NCBI GenBank assembly: GCA_023390775.1
Contig: JAEWCF010000014.1
Location: 3,787-67,786 of the forward strand
From: Bacteroidota bacterium
GTDB taxonomy: Bacteria; Bacteroidota; Bacteroidia; Flavobacteriales; Flavobacteriaceae
Length of the DNA stretch: 64,000 bases
Direction: 5' to 3'
Part shown: positions 1 through 8,167 of the stretch, one piece after another
Layout: the number at the start of each line of letters is the position of its first letter
Numbering within the stretch: the stretch's first letter is position 1
Made by a program: the position numbers and the translations under genes
The notes under the pieces: model-generated
What the model was told of the DNA's origin: nothing
Seen by the model: the letters and a program-made list of their open reading frames with translations, nothing else
The model's database searches: none

Positions 1-2800
1 GCGTTCCCGTTCCCGGAGGTTTGATGTAAATGGTCTGGTTGAAGGAGTTTACGATTGAAATTCCGACCTCATTGGCGAACGCGCCGCCAGAGTTCCAGAA
101 CAACGTGAATGGAAGGTTGTTGCAAAGAGCAACCTGTACCGTTACGGGCCCGTTGCCGGTGGTGAAGGTGGAACCGATGGTAGCGATGGTCACACCGTTC
201 TGGATCACGTTCATCGTGTTGCCGTTCCATCCGTCACCCCAGCTGTCGGTCATGACGAAAGAATACAGACACTGGTTGACCGGGTCGCAGATCGTGGTGT
301 TGAAATTAACCGGACCTGCCCATGTCGAGATATCCGTATCCGAACATACCGCACGCACATAGAAGCTGTACGCCGTACCCGCAGTCAAGCCCGTAAGCAC
401 AAACGGGTTGGTGGGAGCGGCAGTCCATCCTGTGGTGGCAGCGGTCGGGGCTGGAGAACCAACCGGCAGCGCGATCACTTGCCAGGCCGTCTCTGTTCCG
501 CCAGGGGTCCAGGCCAGTTGTACGGTAGTCTGCGTCATGTTTGTCGCAGTCAGTGCCGTTGGCTTTGGACAGGTTGGCAATGTCGTGAAGTTGGACGATG
601 GAGCCGACCAAGGATTTGATCCGCCGCCGGCGCAAACCGCACGTACATAATAGGTATAAGTGGTATCAGGCAAAAGTCCTGAAATGGTATACGGGTTGTT
701 GGTCGTCGTGGCCGTTGGTACACTCGCAGCCGTAGGAGCCGGGGAGCCCGCAGGGACCGCATAGATTTCCCAAGACAGCGGTGTTGGCCCGTTCGGCGTC
801 CAGGAAAGCGTCGCGCCAAAAGTCGTGACGTTTGAAACCTGCAGGTTGGTTGGAGGCAGACAGAGCGGGTTGTTACAGTCTACGGTTCCCGAATAAAGGG
901 TCGAGTTCTGCGTTCCCGTTCCCGGAGGTTTCACATAGATGGTCTGGCCGAATGAGTTTACGATTGATACGCCCACTTCATTGGCCCAGCTTCCACCGGC
1001 ATTCCAAACAAGGGTGAACGGTCCGTCGCAAAGCGGCACGGTTACCGTAATTGGGCCGGAACCCGTCGTGAATGTCGACCCGAAAGTCGCCACGGTCGTT
1101 CCGCCCTGGATAACGCTCATCGTGTTTCCGTTCCATCCGTCGCCAAATGAATCGGTCATGATGAACTGGTAATTACACCCTACCGAACACGTTGTGGTGT
1201 TAAACAGATAAGGGCCTGACCATGGGCTGAAAGTTCCGTCACCGCAATCGGCGCGCACCCAGTATTGATACTGGCCAAGAGCAAGCGGGGTTCCGTCGAT
1301 GGTCGAGTTGACACTGACGTTGGTATTTGTGGTAGTGGTGATTCCGTTACCGGCAGGAACTACCGAACCGGCCGTTTGGACGGCATACTGCCATGAAGTT
1401 GCGCCACCCGGGTTGCCCCATGAAAGGTTGGCACTGTAAACTCCTCCCGTTTCGCCAGTACCCACTGCGGTAAGGTTTGTTGGCGCAGCGCAATTGAGTT
1501 GCTGGATCACGAGGGTGTACGGAACGGTCTGCGAAACCGAGCTCGAAGACACTACAATAATATATTGTGTACCCTCGGTGACGGCAAGGCTCGGAATATC
1601 GCGAATCGTGTTCGTGTTGTTGGCCACACCGGCAAGACAGTTTACGCCGACGTTGGCGCAACCCTGATAAACAAAAATACTGGATCCATTGGAAGCCGAT
1701 TGCAACGTGATGTTGACGGCTCCGGTAAACGTCGGGATAAACGAATAGAATACGTCGTTACCCGCCATATAATTGGTCGTTCCTCCGGCACAGGCCGATG
1801 GTTGCGGCGTATCGGTCGTATCTCCGTATGCCGATGTATTGGTCGTAGCGCTAAATGGCAGCCCGTTGATCACAACCGGCGAGGCGCACGAAAGGCCAGG
1901 CGTCTGCGTGGTAAAGCTGTACGGTTCAGACCAGTCACTTGAAAGATCGCCCGGACAGATGGCCCGTACCCGGTATTGGTACGCGGTCGACGGCGCAAAG
2001 GCAACGCCACCCGGAAGCGTCGTTGTGGCGACGTACGGGTTGTTGGTGATAACCGTGCCGCTATTGCTAAAGGTACCGGTTGCCGGAACGATCTCAATCT
2101 CCCACTGCGTTCCTCCTGGGTTGCTCCAGGAAAGCGAAGCCGATGTCTGGGTGATAAGCCCTGCGGTCAATGCGGTTGGGGTGTTGCACTCAACTGCAAC
2201 CCTTACCAGGTCGACCAACCATCGGTCGCCACCAAGGGTGGTGTTGACCTGGTTGTACTCCATGACAAAGGCGATGTGGACCGATTGGCCAACATAGGCA
2301 TCGAGATCCACAATCTTTTCCTCATATACATTGAAGGTGGTGGTCAATTGATCTTCGCTCCATTGCTGGATAAGCGTATAGGCCGACGGATCGTTTTGTG
2401 GCGATGTGGCCGGCGCCACCATTATTTTGTAGATGGTTCCCTGATCGCCGTTGATCGTGGTCCTGGTAAAGAACCGGAGCTGGCCGTTGGCAGGAACCGT
2501 AATGGCGGGAGTTGCAAGGTAATCGCGCGACGTGTTTCCGGCCCCGATGTTTTCCCTGTTCATGAAGGCCGCTCTTGTGCCTTCAAAAACAGTTACGGGC
2601 GATGTCACTGCTGTGTTGACATTCCAGCTTTGACCCACGCCCACACCGTTGTCGAATACGCCCCATGTCCCCGAATTCAGCACCCATTGGTCGCTGGCCA
2701 GGTCAGGAAGTGTCGATCCCTCAAAACCCTCCGTCAGCACTACCTGTGAGTACCCTGCCATGGAAAGCAGGAACATGAGCAGTAAAGTAATTTTTTTCAT
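1..2800 (-). CDS. Secreted multidomain adhesin-like protein (choice-of-anchor J + fibronectin type III), 3' end outside window
   Basis: The reading frame is open from an ATG at 2800 to the window edge, giving about 933 residues with no stop, so the C-terminus is missing. It starts with a signal peptide (MKKITLLLMFLLS, cleavage near GYSQ). A domain of about 180 residues follows that resembles the cleaved-adhesin/choice-of-anchor J fold (EGFEGSTLP, RFFTRTTI, WLVDLVRV). Several fibronectin type III-like modules come next (SASLSWSNPGGTQWEIE, YQYRVRAIC). Two copies of a module with the motif GDGWNGNTM are present; the copies lie 909 bp apart, so part of the gene is an internal duplication. In Bacteroidota such proteins usually end in a T9SS sorting domain, but that part is not visible. 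Its likely role is a surface or secreted adhesin, or a non-catalytic part of a secreted enzyme. The exact function is unknown. Confidence 0.85.
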   Translation of the reverse strand, partial: MKKITLLLMFLLSMAGYSQVVLTEGFEGSTLPDLASDQWVLNSGTWGVFDNGVGVGQSWNVNTAVTSPVTVFEGTRAAFMNRENIGAGNTSRDYLATPAITVPANGQLRFFTRTTINGDQGTIYKIMVAPATSPQNDPSAYTLIQQWSEDQLTTTFNVYEEKIVDLDAYVGQSVHIAFVMEYNQVNTTLGGDRWLVDLVRVAVECNTPTALTAGLITQTSASLSWSNPGGTQWEIEIVPATGTFSNSGTVITNNPYVATTTLPGGVAFAPSTAYQYRVRAICPGDLSSDWSEPYSFTTQTPGLSCASPVVINGLPFSATTNTSAYGDTTDTPQPSACAGGTTNYMAGNDVFYSFIPTFTGAVNITLQSASNGSSIFVYQGCANVGVNCLAGVANNTNTIRDIPSLAVTEGTQYIIVVSSSSVSQTVPYTLVIQQLNCAAPTNLTAVGTGETGGVYSANLSWGNPGGATSWQYAVQTAGSVVPAGNGITTTTNTNVSVNSTIDGTPLALGQYQYWVRADCGDGTFSPWSGPYLFNTTTCSVGCNYQFIMTDSFGDGWNGNTMSVIQGGTTVATFGSTFTTGSGPITVTVPLCDGPFTLVWNAGGSWANEVGVSIVNSFGQTIYVKPPGTGTQNSTLYSGTVDCNNPLCLPPTNLQVSNVTTFGATLSWTPNGPTPLSWEIYAVPAGSPAPTAASVPTATTTNNPYTISGLLPDTTYTYYVRAVCAGGGSNPWSAPSSNFTTLPTCPKPTALTATNMTQTTVQLAWTPGGTETAWQVIALPVGSPAPTAATTGWTAAPTNPFVLTGLTAGTAYSFYVRAVCSDTDISTWAGPVNFNTTICDPVNQCLYSFVMTDSWGDGWNGNTMNVIQNGVTIATIGSTFTTGNGPVTVQVALCNNLPFTLFWNSGGAFANEVGISIVNSFNQTIYIKPPGTGT

Positions 2801-2842
2801 AACGAGTTAATTGATGGAAAAATGTGTTAAATTTTAGGTTTC

Positions 2843-2850
2843 CAAATTTA
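2843..2850 (-). promoter_or_regulatory. Putative -7 promoter box (TAAATTTG)
   Basis: On the minus strand this reads TAAATTTG, an exact match to the Bacteroidota -7 consensus TAnnTTTG. It lies 43 bp upstream of the ATG of the adhesin-like gene. No clear -33 TTG was found at the expected spacing. Confidence 0.5.
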
Positions 2851-2953
2851 ACAAAAATTCTGTAAGTCCCCTGTTAAACTTATTATTTAACGATTGGAAG
2901 CCGCCGCGGCCCCATATCTTGGCAAAGTATCAGGCGAATCGATCGAGAATCGT

Positions 2954-2961
2954 TATTTTTG
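2954..2961 (+). promoter_or_regulatory. Putative -7 promoter box for hflX (TATTTTTG)
   Basis: TATTTTTG matches TAnnTTTG and ends 16 bp before the chosen hflX start. Its position argues against the longer reading frame that opens at 2894, because a transcript from here would not contain that start. Confidence 0.5.
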
Positions 2962-2977
2962 TGGGATAGGCCACACT

Positions 2978-4204
2978 ATGTTAGAAAAAAACACGCATCA
3001 GCTCGAAAAAACCGTTCTGGTAGGAATCGTCACACAAAACCAAAGCGAGGAAAAGCTACGCGAATACCTGGACGAACTTGAGTTCCTGACCTTTACGGCG
3101 GGCGGCGAAGTCGTCAAGAGGTTTTCGCAAAAATTGGAGCGCCCAAACCCGAAGACTTTTTTGGGTACCGGGAAAATGGAGGAAATCGAGCAGTACATCA
3201 AGACACACCAGATTTCGACGGTGATTTTTGACGATGAACTCTCGCCCTCGCAGCAAAAGAATATCGGGAAGATCCTCGACTGCAAGGTGCTTGACCGCAC
3301 CAACCTGATCCTGGATATCTTCGCCCAGCGCGCCGAAACATCGTATGCACGCACCCAGGTTGAACTTGCCCAATACCAATATCTGTTACCGCGGCTCACG
3401 GGAATGTGGACGCACCTCGAACGCCAAAAGGGTGGAATCGGGTTGCGTGGACCGGGTGAGACCGAGATTGAGACCGACCGCCGCATCGTGCGCGACCGCA
3501 TCTCGCTTTTAAAGGAAAAACTCAAGACCATCGACCGGCAGATGTCGGTCCAACGAGGCAATCGGGGCGCGATGGTGAGGGTGGCCTTGATCGGTTACAC
3601 CAATGTGGGGAAATCAACATTGATGAACGCCATCAGCAAGAGCGAGGTTTTTGTCGAGAACAAACTCTTTGCGACGCTCGACACGACCGTCAGGAAAGTA
3701 GTTATCAAGAATTTACCATTTCTTTTGTCAGATACCGTCGGGTTCATCCGCAAACTGCCCACGCAACTCGTCGAATCGTTCAAGGGAACTTTGGACGAAG
3801 TCCGCGAGGCCGATTTACTTTTGCACGTGGTGGATATCTCACATCCCGAATTCGAGGACCACATCGCATCGGTCAACCAGATCCTGCAGGACATCAAAAG
3901 CCACGACAAGCCGGTGCTGATGATCTTCAATAAAATCGATGCCTACCGCGCGCAGCACATCGACGACGATGACCTAATCACCGAACGCACAAAGAAACAC
4001 TACTCGCTGGAACAGTGGAAGCAAACCTGGATGGGCACCGTGGGCGAAAAGAACGCGCTGTTCATCTCGGCCAAAAACAAGGAAAATTTTGAGGAGTTCA
4101 GAAAGCGTGTGTACGAGGCCGTCCGGCAGATCCACATCACACGGTTCCCATACAACAATTTCCTGTACCCCGATTACGACGAGGCATCTGAAGAAAATGC
4201 CTAG
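2978..4204 (+). CDS. hflX: GTPase HflX
   Basis: This 408-residue protein has the HflX layout. The N-terminal nucleotide-binding-like domain contains FLGTGKMEEI. A glycine-rich linker reads GGIGLRGPGETEIETDRR. The GTPase domain has G1 (GYTNVGKST), G3 (DTVGFI) and G4 (NKID) motifs. HflX binds the 50S ribosomal subunit and splits or rescues stalled ribosomes under stress. The frame is open further upstream to 2894, but the ATG at 2978 is preferred: it lies just downstream of a promoter box and the upstream residues do not look like HflX. Its stop codon overlaps the stop of the convergent DUF3078 gene in the palindrome CTAG (4201-4204). Confidence 0.95.
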   Translation: MLEKNTHQLEKTVLVGIVTQNQSEEKLREYLDELEFLTFTAGGEVVKRFSQKLERPNPKTFLGTGKMEEIEQYIKTHQISTVIFDDELSPSQQKNIGKILDCKVLDRTNLILDIFAQRAETSYARTQVELAQYQYLLPRLTGMWTHLERQKGGIGLRGPGETEIETDRRIVRDRISLLKEKLKTIDRQMSVQRGNRGAMVRVALIGYTNVGKSTLMNAISKSEVFVENKLFATLDTTVRKVVIKNLPFLLSDTVGFIRKLPTQLVESFKGTLDEVREADLLLHVVDISHPEFEDHIASVNQILQDIKSHDKPVLMIFNKIDAYRAQHIDDDDLITERTKKHYSLEQWKQTWMGTVGEKNALFISAKNKENFEEFRKRVYEAVRQIHITRFPYNNFLYPDYDEASEENA

Positions 4205-5088
4205 AACCCGTAATTCGCGCCCACGCCAAACACCTGACGGACCTGGAATCCGCGGAAAGCGTTGTCGTCGTAGATCGTCTGGAAATTGATGTTGGTGGTC
4301 AGGAAGCGGTTGATCTTCATGACGACATTGAGCTGGTAATCCAGATCGACATTCTGCGGATCTTCGAGGTAATTGGAATACAGGTTCAGGATGTTTTCAA
4401 GTGAAACATTTGCCACAATCCCGAATTTGTAATAGGCCGCCGCATTGAAACCCAGTTCGTAACGCAGCGATTCGCCTTCCTCAACGCCAAAATAGGCCTC
4501 ATCCGGCAGCGTGAAGGATTTGTCCACAAAGGTCAATTTCGAGGTGAGCGGCGCAAAGTTTACTTTGAGGTTGTCGTTTTGTTTCCAGAGCACGCCGGGC
4601 CCAAAGGAAAGGTAGGCCGGCGACATGAAGTTGGTGTATTGCGTCCGGATTTCGGCGCCATTGTCATCGGTGGAATAATTATATCCCTTTGTAAACTGCG
4701 TCTTGAAGTTCAATAAAGCCGAATAATACCACTTTGCATTGGTTTGCATCTGCTTGCCCAAAAGCGAATTGAATTCAAGGCGGTCATCGGTCTTCTTGGC
4801 AAAGGAACTCGTGCGGGTCTTGACCAACCCGTAAGAGGCGATGATCTTGTTGTCCCAGGCCCAAAGCCCCTTCTTGTAGTTGAAATCGTAATTGAGCCCG
4901 AGGTTTCCCGAGATGTTGTTCTCACCGCCCGCAAGCCAATTGTCAAATGTGGATTGGCTAAAGAGGATCGAAGCATTGCCCTTCCTGGTCCATGGGCTGA
5001 TGGTATCGGCGGCAACGGCGGTGGAATCCTGGGCAAGCGCGTTGAGGATTCCAAAGGTAAAACATAGAAGGGCCAGCTTTGTTTTCAT
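4201..5088 (-). CDS. DUF3078 family outer-membrane protein
   Basis: This 295-residue protein has a signal peptide (MKTKLALLCFTFGILNALAQ). The rest alternates aromatic and polar residues, ending in GVGANYGF, as in an outer-membrane beta-barrel. The opening WTRKGNASILFSQSTFDNW and the repeated paired strands are typical of the Bacteroidota family DUF3078, whose molecular function is not established. The start at 5088 was chosen because it begins the signal peptide; the longer frame to 5154 has none. It follows the suf-linked genes but has its own promoter box at 5106-5113, so it may be transcribed independently. Confidence 0.85.
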   Translation of the reverse strand: MKTKLALLCFTFGILNALAQDSTAVAADTISPWTRKGNASILFSQSTFDNWLAGGENNISGNLGLNYDFNYKKGLWAWDNKIIASYGLVKTRTSSFAKKTDDRLEFNSLLGKQMQTNAKWYYSALLNFKTQFTKGYNYSTDDNGAEIRTQYTNFMSPAYLSFGPGVLWKQNDNLKVNFAPLTSKLTFVDKSFTLPDEAYFGVEEGESLRYELGFNAAAYYKFGIVANVSLENILNLYSNYLEDPQNVDLDYQLNVVMKINRFLTTNINFQTIYDDNAFRGFQVRQVFGVGANYGF

Positions 5089-5105
5089 GATTTCCCGGTT
5101 TTGCA

Positions 5106-5113
5106 CAAAGATA
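5106..5113 (-). promoter_or_regulatory. Putative -7 promoter box (TATCTTTG) for DUF3078 gene
   Basis: Reads TATCTTTG on the minus strand, an exact TAnnTTTG match, 17 bp upstream of the DUF3078 ATG. It overlaps the space after the DUF2480 stop codon. Confidence 0.55.
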
Positions 5114-5120
5114 AAAATTC

Positions 5121-5627
5121 CTACCGACGCTTGTACAGCGGCACCGCCGAACATGCCTCGCCATACATGAGGCTACGCGCGACCGGTTGAAGGAATTGCG
5201 CCGCCAGCAGATAGCCATTCTCGGGCACCGGGTGCCTGGAGCATCCCTTGATGATTACCGGTTTGTCCCGATAGGGCTCATAATCCAGCGACGGAAGCAA
5301 TTCGGCATAGAAGAGTTGGTCAAGTTCCGAGGCGCGCCCGCTGAAAACCCTACGGGCAAACGGAGCAGCATGCATCGAAACCAATAGCGCCGCCCAACCC
5401 GGGAGAATGGCTTCGGTACTGCAAAAAACCCCGACAATCGCGCCTTCATACTGCGTCCAATCGTGTTCCTTCAAGGCCTGGCGAAATTCCTTCTCGCGCA
5501 GCACGTAACCATCCGCGAGCCATTGCGCCAGGTCAATCTCGTGGCGTGCGCCCAGCGGATAGTAATCCTCCAGGTCGAAAACCTCCAGTGCGCTTTCAGC
5601 GACGCGGTTGACGATTTCGCCTTCCAT
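5121..5627 (-). CDS. DUF2480 family protein
   Basis: This 168-residue soluble protein opens with MEGEIVNRVAESALEVFDLE and contains GCSRHPVPENGYLLAA. It matches my recollection of DUF2480, a Bacteroidota family commonly found beside suf genes. It has no signal peptide or membrane segment. Its ATG overlaps the stop of the upstream DUF59 gene by one base (TGATG), which implies translational coupling. A role connected with Fe-S cluster assembly is suggested only by this context. An upstream in-frame start at 5681 was rejected because it lies inside the DUF59 gene. Confidence 0.8.
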   Translation of the reverse strand: MEGEIVNRVAESALEVFDLEDYYPLGARHEIDLAQWLADGYVLREKEFRQALKEHDWTQYEGAIVGVFCSTEAILPGWAALLVSMHAAPFARRVFSGRASELDQLFYAELLPSLDYEPYRDKPVIIKGCSRHPVPENGYLLAAQFLQPVARSLMYGEACSAVPLYKRR

Positions 5628-5950
5628 CACAGCATTCCGAGTTCGAGTTTGGCCTCCTCGCTCATCAAATCCTTGCTCCACGGCGGATCGAAGGTGATCT
5701 CCACCTCAACATCCCTGACGTTCTCGATTTTTTTGACCTTCTCCTCCACCTCGCGCGGAAGCGACTCGGCGACGGGGCAATTGGGCGACGTGAGCGTCAT
5801 CAGGATTTTCACCTCATAATCGGTGTTGACCATGACATCGTAAATTAGTCCGAGTTCATAGATATCCACGGGGATTTCCGGGTCGTAAATGCCTTTCAAG
5901 ACCTTGACGATTTGTTCCCCGAGAGCGTTTGTGTCGATTTCCTGTTCCAT
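5627..5950 (-). CDS. SUF-associated MIP18/DUF59 family protein
   Basis: This 107-residue protein is a single DUF59/MIP18 domain. The hallmark segment is YDPEIPVDIYELGLIYDV, followed by LTSPNCPVAESLP with the conserved cysteine, and VTFDPPW-like ITFDPPWSKDLM. Proteins of this family (SufT/YitW/PaaD-like) help with Fe-S cluster maturation. The gene lies directly after sufE (1 bp apart), and its stop overlaps the start of the DUF2480 gene, so it belongs to the suf transcription unit. The start at 5950 aligns with the family; a 10-residue upstream extension was not used. Confidence 0.9.
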   Translation of the reverse strand: MEQEIDTNALGEQIVKVLKGIYDPEIPVDIYELGLIYDVMVNTDYEVKILMTLTSPNCPVAESLPREVEEKVKKIENVRDVEVEITFDPPWSKDLMSEEAKLELGML

Positions 5951-5951
5951 A

Positions 5952-6371
5952 TCAATTTTTGGCGGCAAAGGCCAGCGCATACATTTTTATTTGTTTGATC
6001 ATCGAGACCAGCCCGTTCGCGCGCGTGGGCGAGAGATGGTCCTTGAGCCCGATCTCGTTAATGAAATCGGTGTCGGCGTCCAGGATTTCCTGGGGCGACT
6101 GGTTCGAGAAGACGCGGATCAAAATGGCGATGATGCCCTTGGTGATGATCGCGTCGCTGTCGGCGGTGAAGACCACTTTTCCGTCCTCGCGGTCGGCGTG
6201 CAGCCAGACCTTGGATTGGCAACCCTTGATGGTATTTTCGTCGGTTTTGTATTTTTCGTCGATCAGCGGAAGCGATTTTCCCAAATCGATGACATATTGG
6301 AAACGCTCGTCCCAATCATCGAACATCGAGAATTCGTCCACAATCTCCTGCTGGATTTCCTTGATCGTCAT
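5952..6371 (-). CDS. sufE: SufE family cysteine desulfurase-activating protein
   Basis: At 139 residues it has the usual SufE length. The active-site segment is IKGCQSKVW, where the cysteine accepts persulfide sulfur from SufS and passes it on to the SufBCD scaffold. Other family features are the N-terminal EIQQEIVDEF helix and the central VFTADSDAIITKGIIAIL region. It is cytosolic. Its ATG overlaps the TAA of the preceding lipoprotein gene (TAATG), so it is probably co-translated with that gene. Confidence 0.95.
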   Translation of the reverse strand: MTIKEIQQEIVDEFSMFDDWDERFQYVIDLGKSLPLIDEKYKTDENTIKGCQSKVWLHADREDGKVVFTADSDAIITKGIIAILIRVFSNQSPQEILDADTDFINEIGLKDHLSPTRANGLVSMIKQIKMYALAFAAKN

Positions 6372-6799
6372 TACTCCTCCTTTACCAATGCGAGCACGCG
6401 ATCCACGAGTTCCTTGATTTCGGCAGGCGGCTCGCCGTGGTCGAAATCGGTGGTTTCGTAGGCCATCTTGTTGTGCGTGATCTTCAGTTTTGCGATAGCG
6501 GCCCCGTCATAAAATCGCTTCTCGGTGGGCGGTTTTAGGTTGGGCAGGCTCTCGAGATTGACTTTTTGGAAAGCCGATACCAGCGCCTTCCAATCGGCAT
6601 CGGATATGGCCTGCTTTTGCGGCTTGTCCATCCCGTTGCGGTCGCGCGATACCGTAAATTGCTTGTCCTGCACGTTAATCTTTTGGTAGAATCCGCGGGA
6701 ATTCGCCGAATATTCGATGACCGTGTCCTTCATCTCGGCACTGTCCTCGCAACCGCCCTGCGAAAATACCGCGAGCAATATGATGGCTATTAATTTCAT
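6371..6799 (-). CDS. Small putative lipoprotein, function unknown
   Basis: This 142-residue protein has a signal peptide and lipobox-like sequence (LLAVFSQGGC, Cys17), so it is likely a lipoprotein. I do not recognise the mature domain, which includes QFTVSRDRNG and FYDGAAIAKLKI. The sequence looks like a small beta-rich periplasmic domain. It sits between sufS and sufE and overlaps the sufE start, so it is part of the suf operon, although a lipoprotein has no obvious place in cytosolic Fe-S assembly. Confidence 0.75.
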   Translation of the reverse strand: MKLIAIILLAVFSQGGCEDSAEMKDTVIEYSANSRGFYQKINVQDKQFTVSRDRNGMDKPQKQAISDADWKALVSAFQKVNLESLPNLKPPTEKRFYDGAAIAKLKITHNKMAYETTDFDHGEPPAEIKELVDRVLALVKEE

Positions 6800-6852
6800 G
6801 GCAATTGTTTTAAACTTAAACGCCCGAAGTTACGAAATCGCGTGCTCAAAAG

Positions 6853-8070
6853 CTACGACAACATGGTTTTGGCCTTGATCAGTGCCGATGCGAGCCTGTC
6901 GATTTCCTCTTTGGTGTTGTAAAACGAAAACGACGCGCGCACCGTTCCCACGATCTTGCAGAACGTCATGATGGGCTGGGCGCAATGGTGCCCGGTCCTG
7001 ACGGCGATGCCCTGGCGGTCTACAATGGTTCCCACATCATACGGATGCAGCTCGCCGATGTTGAACGAGATTACCGATGCTTTTTGAGGAGCGATTCCCC
7101 AGATTTTCAACCCTTCGATTTCCAACAATTTTTGAGTGCCGTATTGCAAAAGCTCGTTTTCGTATGCCATGATTTTCTCATAGCCGATGCCGTTTAGATA
7201 ATCGATCGCGGTCCCAAAGGCGATGCCGTCGGCGATGTTGGGCGTTCCCGCCTCGAACTTGTGCGGCAGGTCGGCGTAGGTGGATTTCTCGAAAGACACT
7301 TCCTTGATCATCTCTCCCCCGCCCTGGTACGGCGGCAGTTTCTCGAGCCACGATTCCTTTCCGTACAAGATCCCCACTCCGGTTGGCCCGCACATCTTGT
7401 GTGCCGAGAAGCAGTAGAAATCGCAACCCAGCGCCTGCACATCGGGTTTGAGGTGCGGTGTGGCCTGAGCGCCGTCGATTAAAATGGCGGCACCAAATTC
7501 GTGCGCCTTTCGGATCATGAATTCGATGGGGTTTACGGTTCCGAGCGCGTTGGAGACATGGTTGACGGCAACGACCTTTGTTTTTTCGGATAGAAGACTG
7601 ACGTACGCATCCATGTCCAAAACCCCGTCGAGGCCCATCGGGATGACTTTTAGGGCCGCGCCCGAACGCTCGCACGCGAACTGCCACGGAACGATGTTGG
7701 AATGGTGCTCGAGCGCCGAAACGATGACCTCGTCGCCGGGCTTCAAAAGCGAGGCAAATCCCGAAGCAACCAGATTCACGGCATGCGTGGTTCCAGAGGT
7801 AAAGATCACCTCATGCACCTTTTGCGCATTGATGTGCGCCCGAACCTTCTCTCGAGATTGCTCGTAGGCATCGGTGGCGAGTTGGGAAAGCGTGTGCACG
7901 CCCCGATGGATGTTCGCGTTGATTTCCCGATAATATTTGGAAATCGCATCGATTACGACCTGTGGCTTTTGGCCGGTCGCGCCGTTGTCAAAATAGACCA
8001 ATGGCTTGCCGTTCACCTCGCGGGAAAGGATTGGGAAGTCTTTGCGGATATCGTGTACGTTGAAGCTCAT
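6853..8070 (-). CDS. sufS: SufS-type cysteine desulfurase
   Basis: This 405-residue class V aminotransferase-fold enzyme uses pyridoxal phosphate to release sulfur from cysteine as an enzyme-bound persulfide. The PLP lysine is K225 in FSAHKMCGPTG. The catalytic cysteine is C363 in RTGHHCAQP. The short active-site loop is of group II (SufS) type. EHHSNIVPW and DGAQATPH are further family landmarks. It works with SufE, encoded two genes downstream. The spacer upstream to sufD (97 bp) holds an interspersed-repeat-like element rather than heptamer arrays. Confidence 0.96.
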   Translation of the reverse strand: MSFNVHDIRKDFPILSREVNGKPLVYFDNGATGQKPQVVIDAISKYYREINANIHRGVHTLSQLATDAYEQSREKVRAHINAQKVHEVIFTSGTTHAVNLVASGFASLLKPGDEVIVSALEHHSNIVPWQFACERSGAALKVIPMGLDGVLDMDAYVSLLSEKTKVVAVNHVSNALGTVNPIEFMIRKAHEFGAAILIDGAQATPHLKPDVQALGCDFYCFSAHKMCGPTGVGILYGKESWLEKLPPYQGGGEMIKEVSFEKSTYADLPHKFEAGTPNIADGIAFGTAIDYLNGIGYEKIMAYENELLQYGTQKLLEIEGLKIWGIAPQKASVISFNIGELHPYDVGTIVDRQGIAVRTGHHCAQPIMTFCKIVGTVRASFSFYNTKEEIDRLASALIKAKTMLS

Positions 8071-8081
8071 ATTTTGGAATT

Positions 8082-8160
8082 GGCCCTAGCCCCGATCGCA
8101 GCGGCATCCTTTTGAGGCCATAGCCGAAAAAGATAGAGCGGAGAGCGGGAAAAAGCTCCT
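8082..8160. repeat. Possible Flavobacterium-type interspersed non-coding repeat between sufD and sufS
   Basis: The 97-bp sufD-sufS spacer contains a compact G+C-rich segment beginning GGCCCTAGCCCCGATCGCAG and ending GCGGGAAAAAGCTCC, with AAAGATAGAGCGGAGAGC in the middle. From memory this resembles a short intergenic repeat found in many copies in Flavobacterium genomes. No second copy was seen in this window, so the multi-copy status is recollection, not observation. Confidence 0.4.
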
Positions 8161-8167
8161 AAATCAT

